64,000 nt of DNA from Seminavis robusta (taxonomy: Eukaryota; Bacillariophyta; Bacillariophyceae; Naviculales; Naviculaceae), in assembly GCA_903772945.1 (NCBI GenBank), contig CAICTM010000329.1:1-64000 (forward strand), given 5' to 3'. The notes under the pieces are model-generated. The model searched no databases, was not told where the DNA came from, and saw only the letters and a program-made list of their open reading frames with translations. Position 1 is the stretch's first letter, and the number at the start of each line of letters is the position of its first letter. Below, one piece after another: positions 58,679 to 64,000 of this stretch. Both the position numbers and the translations under genes were made by a program.

Positions 58679-58965
58679 AGCCATTGGCCCTAGCTAGGGT
58701 AACAGGGGATTTGTTGGGCAACAATGCTACTTCATAAAATATAACGTAGTACTCGATTCATGTGACTCGACTCGTTTACCAAGTCATGCAGTACAAAGGA
58801 ATTCTGCAATGGTTTCCCGCTGGCTAGCTAGCTGGGCGGTAGCATATTCATGGCTCCTGCTAACGATCCGATCCTGGGAGAGGCTTTCGATCTTGTACCG
58901 GCACCACAGTAGCTAGCTAGTAAGTACATGTATACATTTGGCATTATACTCTGTAACGAAACTAG

Positions 58966-60800
58966 CTAACCGGGCGGCGGTGGTGATAGGATGGGAGTAG
59001 CAACATTGTCCGTGGAGTTTGAGACAGGCAATGTGAAGTTCGAGCCAGAGAGGGCATCGCTTGCGTTTGCTGATGCAGTCGTCGAAACATTTGTGGGGAT
59101 AAGCACAGTCTCATTCAACATCAGAGCAATGTCATCTACGCTGTCAGTTTCATTTTGAGGCAATAAGGCGTCTGTTTCCACAGCATTGTTGCCGTCGTCT
59201 GTCGGTTCGTCACCAGGCAATTCTCCTGTCCCTACATCCGGACTGTCGTTCCCGTCTTCGATAGCGGGTCCTGTGTCATCGAGTCCATCGTTGCCTGGCC
59301 CAGGTCCTGGCCCATTGTTGCCTGGTCCGCCGTCAGAGGGCCCATTGTTGCCAGGCCCATTGTTGCCGGGTCCACTAGGCCCATCATTGCAACCTGGAGG
59401 CCCTCCGCCAGGCTGTCTTGCCTGTAGCGACCTCCCTGGTGGACCACCCGATGGACCACCATTCGGTGGTGGACCGAATCCACCAGGTCCATTGCAATCT
59501 ATATTGTTGTGTGGTGCATTTGGATCGTCCCAGGGTCTACCTGTGTAGTCTTCCTCTGTGGCCGACGCCGTCGGAGCCGCGGTGGAATGATCAAAGATGT
59601 TGTTGGGTTCCACAGTGGACGATACCGGTATAGTTGGCGCCGCCGAAGACACCACTGCCGCATCTTGCTGTTGTGGTTGCGATCCTCGATTGATGAGCGC
59701 CAGTGCTACCGCCATGGTAATGATAAAAGCCACAACCACGCAACAGACCAGTCCCGCAATAAAGAGTTGCAATCTTCGAATCTTATGGTCGGTGGATTCT
59801 GTTTTTTCTGCCTGAATGACAATCTGATGATGATTCATGTCATGCAAGAGTGGTGTCTGCGGGATGGCATCTGGGGCCACAAACGACTCGGATGCTGTTG
59901 TTCCTTCTTCATCGACAAAGTCATCCGCATCATTCGTTATTGGTGGTGGCACAACACGAAAGGACGTGGACAATCCTTCTTCCACCAATGTAGCTTCAAT
60001 GAGGAATTCTTCTGGATGATGATGATGACGGTCCGGGATGGGAGACGGAGGGCTGGCTTCGCCTTCGTCGCCAATGTGAATCGTATTCTCGTCATCATCG
60101 TCTTGTGCCTGTGTCGTTGTTGTTGATACCATGGTGGGTCTGACGGCCACGGCTCCGGGTCGAGTTGGAGCGCGTGCCGTATTATTGCTACTAGTGTGTT
60201 GTTGTTGTTGTTGTTGTCGTTGCTGTTCCTGTCGTTGCCATTGGACGGCAATGGCTCAATCCCATCAATCGGAGCCACAAAGTCACCACTGGAATCGAGA
60301 ATTCCCGTCCGCTTGAGCATCGCCATGCTGCTCTGACACTGCTCTAAAGGATTGGTTGGGGGTGGTATCGCTTCTTTTTCTTCTTGCTTTTCTTCTTCTA
60401 CTCGCTGTTGTTGTTGTTGTTGTTGTTGTCCACGTCGCGATCTTCTATTGCCGCCTCTTCGGGAGGAACGGGCACTGGGCATGGGAGGAGCTTCGCCCGA
60501 AGAGACTTGCCGCGCTGTGGGCCTGGGACGTCGGGGAATGCTTCCGGCAGTGGCGACCATGGGAGTCTCTCCCTTCGATGCACCTCGACTCAGACCCCAT
60601 GTGGGGTCTGACATTTGACTCTTGCGGCTTCTTGCTGACGACACCGTGGAATCTTCAGCATCCTGTTCCACTACACGGAATGTTGTTGCATCGACAGGTG
60701 CTTGTTGGCTCCTCTTTTCGTCCTCTTGTTGCTGTGGCGCCCCTTCATTCTCTTCATTATTGCTTATAACACCCATTCTTATCTCTCTCTCCAGCATCAA
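58966..60800 (-). CDS. Single-pass membrane protein with Gly/Pro/Asn-rich outer domain
   Basis: Two overlapping frames join through an 83-bp GT-AG intron (60109-60191, CTA|GTAGCA to ACACAG|GCA), giving complement(58966..60108, 60192..60800), 583 residues, or 575 from the ATG at 60774-60776. The N-terminal ~340 residues are polar, with Gln, Asn, Asp and His runs, RRGGNRRSRRG, and the ATLVEEG phrase that I associate with diatom LRR receptor-like tails. Then come a membrane helix (LFIAGLVCCVVVAFIITMAV) and an outer domain of GPGNNGP and GGPPG-type repeats ending in many NxT/S sequons. There are no LRRs. It may be a mucin- or wall-associated surface protein; this is inferred from composition only. 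Confidence 0.65.
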
Positions 60801-60815
60801 AGATTCTCTCCCAGT

Positions 60816-61196
60816 TTAGCGAGCAAAGAGTATTGAGGTGAGAGCTATCATAAAGAAAGGAAGAAAGGTAATGAAGTTGGAGAGAAGGACCTCTGAAACT
60901 TTCTCCTGCATGGTTGCGCTTGAAGCACTTGTGGATTGAAACTGCTTGGTCACCTCGACATGGCTTGTTACTGGAACGCTAATAGATAATGGATGGAGTA
61001 CTCCAAGAGTATGGAGAACAGCCGACTGAACCTGCCGGTTCTGTTCACCTAAGTCCCAAAGCTTCCACCATAAATGCCCAACCACCGCCAAAACCAAGGG
61101 GAACACTCGGCGACAAACCAACAAATTGCTTTGACGGTCCTTAGAATGCTTACACAGCTTGAATGGCTTCTTCACGCCCATCATCTCTGTGGCCAA
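60816..61196 (-). CDS. Small hypothetical membrane protein
   Basis: An open frame of 126 residues ending in a hydrophobic segment (FITFLPFFMIALTSILFAR), like a tail-anchored protein. An Arg/Lys-rich start and a central VFPLVLAVVGHLWWKLW segment are also seen. It lies only 15-40 bp from the start of the next minus-strand gene and about 40 bp from the divergent gene at 61237, which is tight even for a diatom. I recognise no family, and it may be a chance frame. Confidence 0.35.
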   Translation of the reverse strand: MATEMMGVKKPFKLCKHSKDRQSNLLVCRRVFPLVLAVVGHLWWKLWDLGEQNRQVQSAVLHTLGVLHPLSISVPVTSHVEVTKQFQSTSASSATMQEKVSEVLLSNFITFLPFFMIALTSILFAR

Positions 61197-61236
61197 GGAG
61201 AACCTCCGTCAAACCAACCACACACAGCCCAAGAAG

Positions 61237-62241
61237 ATGACGAGGAGACGACTTGAAGAGACTCGAAATATGCGGACGACAAGGCGTGTTCTGATGTGGC
61301 AGATTCTGTTGGTTCTGTCAGTCGTCGCACCTGCCCACTGCTTCTCATTGCCCCGCAGCAATTCACCCTGGAAAGGCAGCATTCCCGAATCCACCATTCT
61401 TCCACCACCACAACCGTTGCCCTCTGGAAGTCGGCTATTCTCGACAAAAAAGGACGAAGAGAAGCCGCCTTCCTCATCATCATTGGCAAAATATCATTTG
61501 ATATGGTCACCCCGCGTATGGCAGGGGTTGATACTGAGCTCCGTGTCTTTATGGTTGACACTTCGGCAAGTTCCAATCCCCAACTTGCGGCCCAATTCCG
61601 TCTGGTTGCAAACTCTGCTGCTGCCCACTCTGTCCAGTGCTTGCTGTTGGATCCAAATTCTATTGAATGCCACCACGGCTCTGGGATGTGCCCAATTCAA
61701 TACTTACTTGGGACCCATACGGCCCTTCTTTTTGAGTCTGTTAGCCTACCTCACTGTCGTCACACGACACCAAGTAACACCCGCCTCCATGGTCCTGAGA
61801 TGGACTATTGCGCTCTTGCCCGAATTCTTGCATTTGTGGAATACTCGGTTGCGACTGTGGTTCTGGAGGCCCCAATCTACTACCAGTACTACTACTAGCA
61901 GCAGTAGTGCCCAAAAGGATGCTTCTAAAACTACCAGCAATAAAAAGGTGGATGTCGCAGTCTACTTGGATTGTCCTACCATGGGATGTGTGGCCTGTGT
62001 GCAAAATGTCAACCAATCGCTGCAAAAGGCCCTGTCGGATACTAGAGACATTCAGCAGATTCAGACGGTGGATTCCTGGTTATTTGAAGGCAATCGCAAA
62101 GGGGGCAAAGCCAAGGTCAAGTTTGCCATGAATGACAAAGAGGATCCAGAAAAGATACTGCCGTTGTTGACCAAGGCACTGAAACGGGCAGGCTTTCGAT
62201 GCTCGGTGGATGTCGTGCGAACAACGACGCCAGTAGGATAG
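61237..62241 (+). CDS. Plastid-targeted membrane protein with HMA-like C-terminal domain
   Basis: From the ATG at 61237 the frame gives 334 residues. It opens with a signal peptide (VLMWQILLVLSVVAPAHC) directly followed by FSLPR. Phe at this point, then a Ser/Pro/Arg-rich stretch, is the diatom bipartite plastid signal. Two or three hydrophobic segments follow (VWQGLILSSVSLWLTL, LLLPTLSSACCWIQILL, FFLSLLAYLTVV). The last ~90 residues form an HMA-like fold (VDVAVYLDCPTMGCVACVQNVNQ ending in LKRAGFRCSV) with a MGCVAC pair in the metal-binding place, comparable with GMxCxxC. A plastid metal or redox role is inferred. Confidence 0.75.
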   Translation: MTRRRLEETRNMRTTRRVLMWQILLVLSVVAPAHCFSLPRSNSPWKGSIPESTILPPPQPLPSGSRLFSTKKDEEKPPSSSSLAKYHLIWSPRVWQGLILSSVSLWLTLRQVPIPNLRPNSVWLQTLLLPTLSSACCWIQILLNATTALGCAQFNTYLGPIRPFFLSLLAYLTVVTRHQVTPASMVLRWTIALLPEFLHLWNTRLRLWFWRPQSTTSTTTSSSSAQKDASKTTSNKKVDVAVYLDCPTMGCVACVQNVNQSLQKALSDTRDIQQIQTVDSWLFEGNRKGGKAKVKFAMNDKEDPEKILPLLTKALKRAGFRCSVDVVRTTTPVG

Positions 62242-62516
62242 TAGTACGTACAGGACTGACTCGAAACAATCGACTTTCTGTTCTGCCATGTCTGGGTTTT
62301 TTGGAAGGTCAGGTGATGACCCACCATCTAGCTAGTGTTGTTTTCTTAGTCTCTTTTATAAAAATAAGCATGTAGTATACCGTAGTTATGATTTCAACAA
62401 ATTCAGTTTGTAGAAGTAACAGCACATGTTTCAAAAAGAGGATAGCAATCGCCCCCATTGCTCTCCTGGAATGAATGAATGAAAGCTAGTGCTAGCTGAT
62501 TTAAAAAATATACATT

Positions 62517-64000
62517 TTAGATTGCCCATGATACAGACTCTTTGACAGGTGGCATGGTAGAAAAGCTCAACCGAGGACTCGGTGTTCGCGGGGAAATACG
62601 CACCGCCACGGGTGTTTGTGGAGAATTGGTGGCTCCTCTTGGTGCGTCGCGGTGGTGATGGTGGTGGTGATAACTTTGAGCAGAGGAATGTTGAGAAGCA
62701 GAAGAATTATGATACGCATGATGTTCCCTACTGGGAATGGAATGGATGCCGTGATGAACAGAGGGAGATGACAAATGGGATGGGAGACCACTGCTGCTGG
62801 AGCTGCTAAGTCCACTATGTTGTGGGTAGGACGACTGTGGTGAAGGAGATCGTCGTGAGTGTGGTGTCATGGGAGTGGGTGAGATGGGCTCACCTCGAGA
62901 GGAGGTTCGTCGTAAGTGTTGGCTCATGGGAGTGGGCGAGTTGGATTCACCTCGAGAGTGGGAGTCGGTTTCGTCCATGGAGTGATGATGACGGATGTGT
63001 TGATGAAGATGACTTGTACTGGAGAGACCCTTCTCGCCGGGGGAAGGGCGTCCATCAAAGGACGAAGCAGGGTTGATGGGGATGCGGGTAGAGGCGGGTG
63101 GTAGATGTGGTACAGAGGAAGAAGAAGAAGGGGCGGCAGATCTTGGAAGACGAGGCGATTTTCCGCGAGGACGGAACCATTTGATGGTGGGAGTTGGCAT
63201 GGTGGAAGCATTGTGAGACGCGGCGACCCAACCAGAGACTGGGTATTGGTCGTGATGACTGTCAATGTGAGACGTCCATTCATAGTAAAGTGTCTCGTGA
63301 TCGCAGATCTTCCAACTGGTATGATTGTCCTTCAAGAGAAGCATCATTCTCTTCTCGTCAACCACTTTTCCGTAGCACATCAAGGTTCCCTCCTTATGAA
63401 TCTGCTTGTACAATCCATTGCATTCCGGCGTTCCTGCCCCTTGCACCATCGCATAGATTTGGTCTTTTCCCATGTTACCACGCATTGCAGCATAAGCCAG
63501 ACCTTCCCGAGTAGCGGCGATAGACTGTTCCAGTAGGGCATCAATGATGGATTTGTCTTCGACCAATCCAGAATCAATCACAAAGTTCTTGATATCGCCG
63601 GGGTCAATGTAGTTCAGATCGATATAGGATACAAGCTGCTTGCATATTGCAGTTGCGTTGGCGTATACATTGCGATTGTAAGACCGCCATCGAATCAATT
63701 GCTTGAAGAGAAAGAGCTCGTCAACTTGTAGTCCGGTATCTCGGATAACTTCTTGTAGCTTTTCGGGCGACAAGCAGATCATCCCTCCCACGTTTTGTCC
63801 TTCTTGCTGCAGGCATACATATGGCTTTTCTCGAATCATGGCAAGTGCCGATTTGTGAATCGCTCGTGTCGTAGACGGATCGGCATAGTTAAAGACCACA
63901 CAAGCCAGGGGCGGAATGGCAGCCATGAGAGGATTGATTCCTTCTAGTACTCGTTCTTCCATATTGGGGATCCCATAGGCGTGTGAGACACGAGCCAACG
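62517..64000 (-). CDS. BTB/BACK domain protein, N-terminus beyond the window
   Basis: Open to the right edge at 64000, so the start is missing; 493 residues are visible. The first ~110 fit the end of a BTB fold and the following linker (GIPNMEERVLEGINPLM, VVFNYADPSTTRAI). LQVDELFLFKQLIRWRSYN and LVSYIDLNYIDPGDIKNFVIDSGLVEDKSIIDALLEQ match the BACK segment seen after BTB domains. A beta-rich segment follows (TLMCYGKVVDEKRMMLLLKD, WEWTSHIDSHH-like), then ~250 residues rich in Ser, Pro and His with RRTSSRGEPISPTPM-type repeats. BTB/BACK proteins often link substrates to cullin-3 ligases; the target here is unknown. Confidence 0.75.
   Translation of the reverse strand, partial: LARVSHAYGIPNMEERVLEGINPLMAAIPPLACVVFNYADPSTTRAIHKSALAMIREKPYVCLQQEGQNVGGMICLSPEKLQEVIRDTGLQVDELFLFKQLIRWRSYNRNVYANATAICKQLVSYIDLNYIDPGDIKNFVIDSGLVEDKSIIDALLEQSIAATREGLAYAAMRGNMGKDQIYAMVQGAGTPECNGLYKQIHKEGTLMCYGKVVDEKRMMLLLKDNHTSWKICDHETLYYEWTSHIDSHHDQYPVSGWVAASHNASTMPTPTIKWFRPRGKSPRLPRSAAPSSSSSVPHLPPASTRIPINPASSFDGRPSPGEKGLSSTSHLHQHIRHHHSMDETDSHSRGESNSPTPMSQHLRRTSSRGEPISPTPMTPHSRRSPSPQSSYPQHSGLSSSSSSGLPSHLSSPSVHHGIHSIPSREHHAYHNSSASQHSSAQSYHHHHHHRDAPRGATNSPQTPVAVRISPRTPSPRLSFSTMPPVKESVSWAI

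Overview
The window looks like nuclear DNA of a pennate diatom. The reasons are: genes with short GT-AG introns (about 60-110 bp) next to long intronless genes; diatom-type membrane proteins with a long disordered cytosolic N-terminus, one membrane segment and an LRR or CHASE-like ectodomain; two single-chain fusions of a class III nucleotide cyclase with an HD-type phosphodiesterase; Ty1/Copia-type LTR elements; and a plastid-type presequence with Phe after the predicted cleavage site. The family mix, especially cyclase-phosphodiesterase receptors and LRR receptor-like proteins, resembles Seminavis robusta. That species guess is inference.

Layout. 1-1430: decayed 3' half of a Copia element with its 3' LTR. 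1577-4301 (-): five-exon LRR receptor-like gene. 4390-8167: region bounded by 126-bp inverted repeats, holding a heavily frameshifted ORF. 8030-9490 (-): two more decayed, element-like ORFs. 10240-11052 (-): TPR-like diatom protein. 14994-23938 (+): a 16-exon, about 2,548-residue receptor cyclase-phosphodiesterase whose ectodomain has three tandem ~407-residue repeats, PAN/apple-like segments and an LRR-like segment. 24818-26047 (+): Sec14/CRAL-TRIO protein. 26122-27162 (-): basic disordered protein. 30543-31259 (+): second TPR-like paralogue. 33057-33461 (-): glycine-zipper protein with a decayed tandem copy beside it. 35039-36514 (+): degenerate SDR-like protein. 36948-38423 (-): mannose-6-phosphate isomerase. 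39371-40315 (-): membrane-anchored cyclophilin-like protein. 40618-45719: intact, apparently very young, non-coding LTR element with identical LTRs and a 5-bp target duplication. 46444-48690 (+): LRR pseudogene. 50540-51976 (+): second SDR-like paralogue. An inverted pair of hairpin-rich repeats (45745-46178 and 52262-52818) flanks these last two. 54094-58678 (+): second receptor cyclase-phosphodiesterase, with a different, CHASE-like ectodomain. 58966-60800 (-): two-exon membrane protein with a Gly/Pro/Asn-rich outer domain. 61237-62241 (+): plastid-targeted membrane protein with an HMA-like tail. 62517-64000 (-): BTB/BACK protein running off the right edge.

How the parts relate. Four families occur twice in 64 kb (LRR, TPR-like, SDR-like, cyclase-phosphodiesterase), so local or segmental duplication followed by divergence or decay shaped the region. 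The clearest functional theme is surface sensing: the two cyclase-phosphodiesterases carry a ligand-type ectodomain, the cyclic-nucleotide-making domain and the cyclic-nucleotide-destroying domain on one chain. The CRAL-TRIO protein, isomerase and cyclophilin are ordinary housekeeping genes embedded among them. Exon coordinates come from reading splice sites and frames by eye; both cyclase genes, the LRR gene and the two-exon gene give totals divisible by three with no internal stop.
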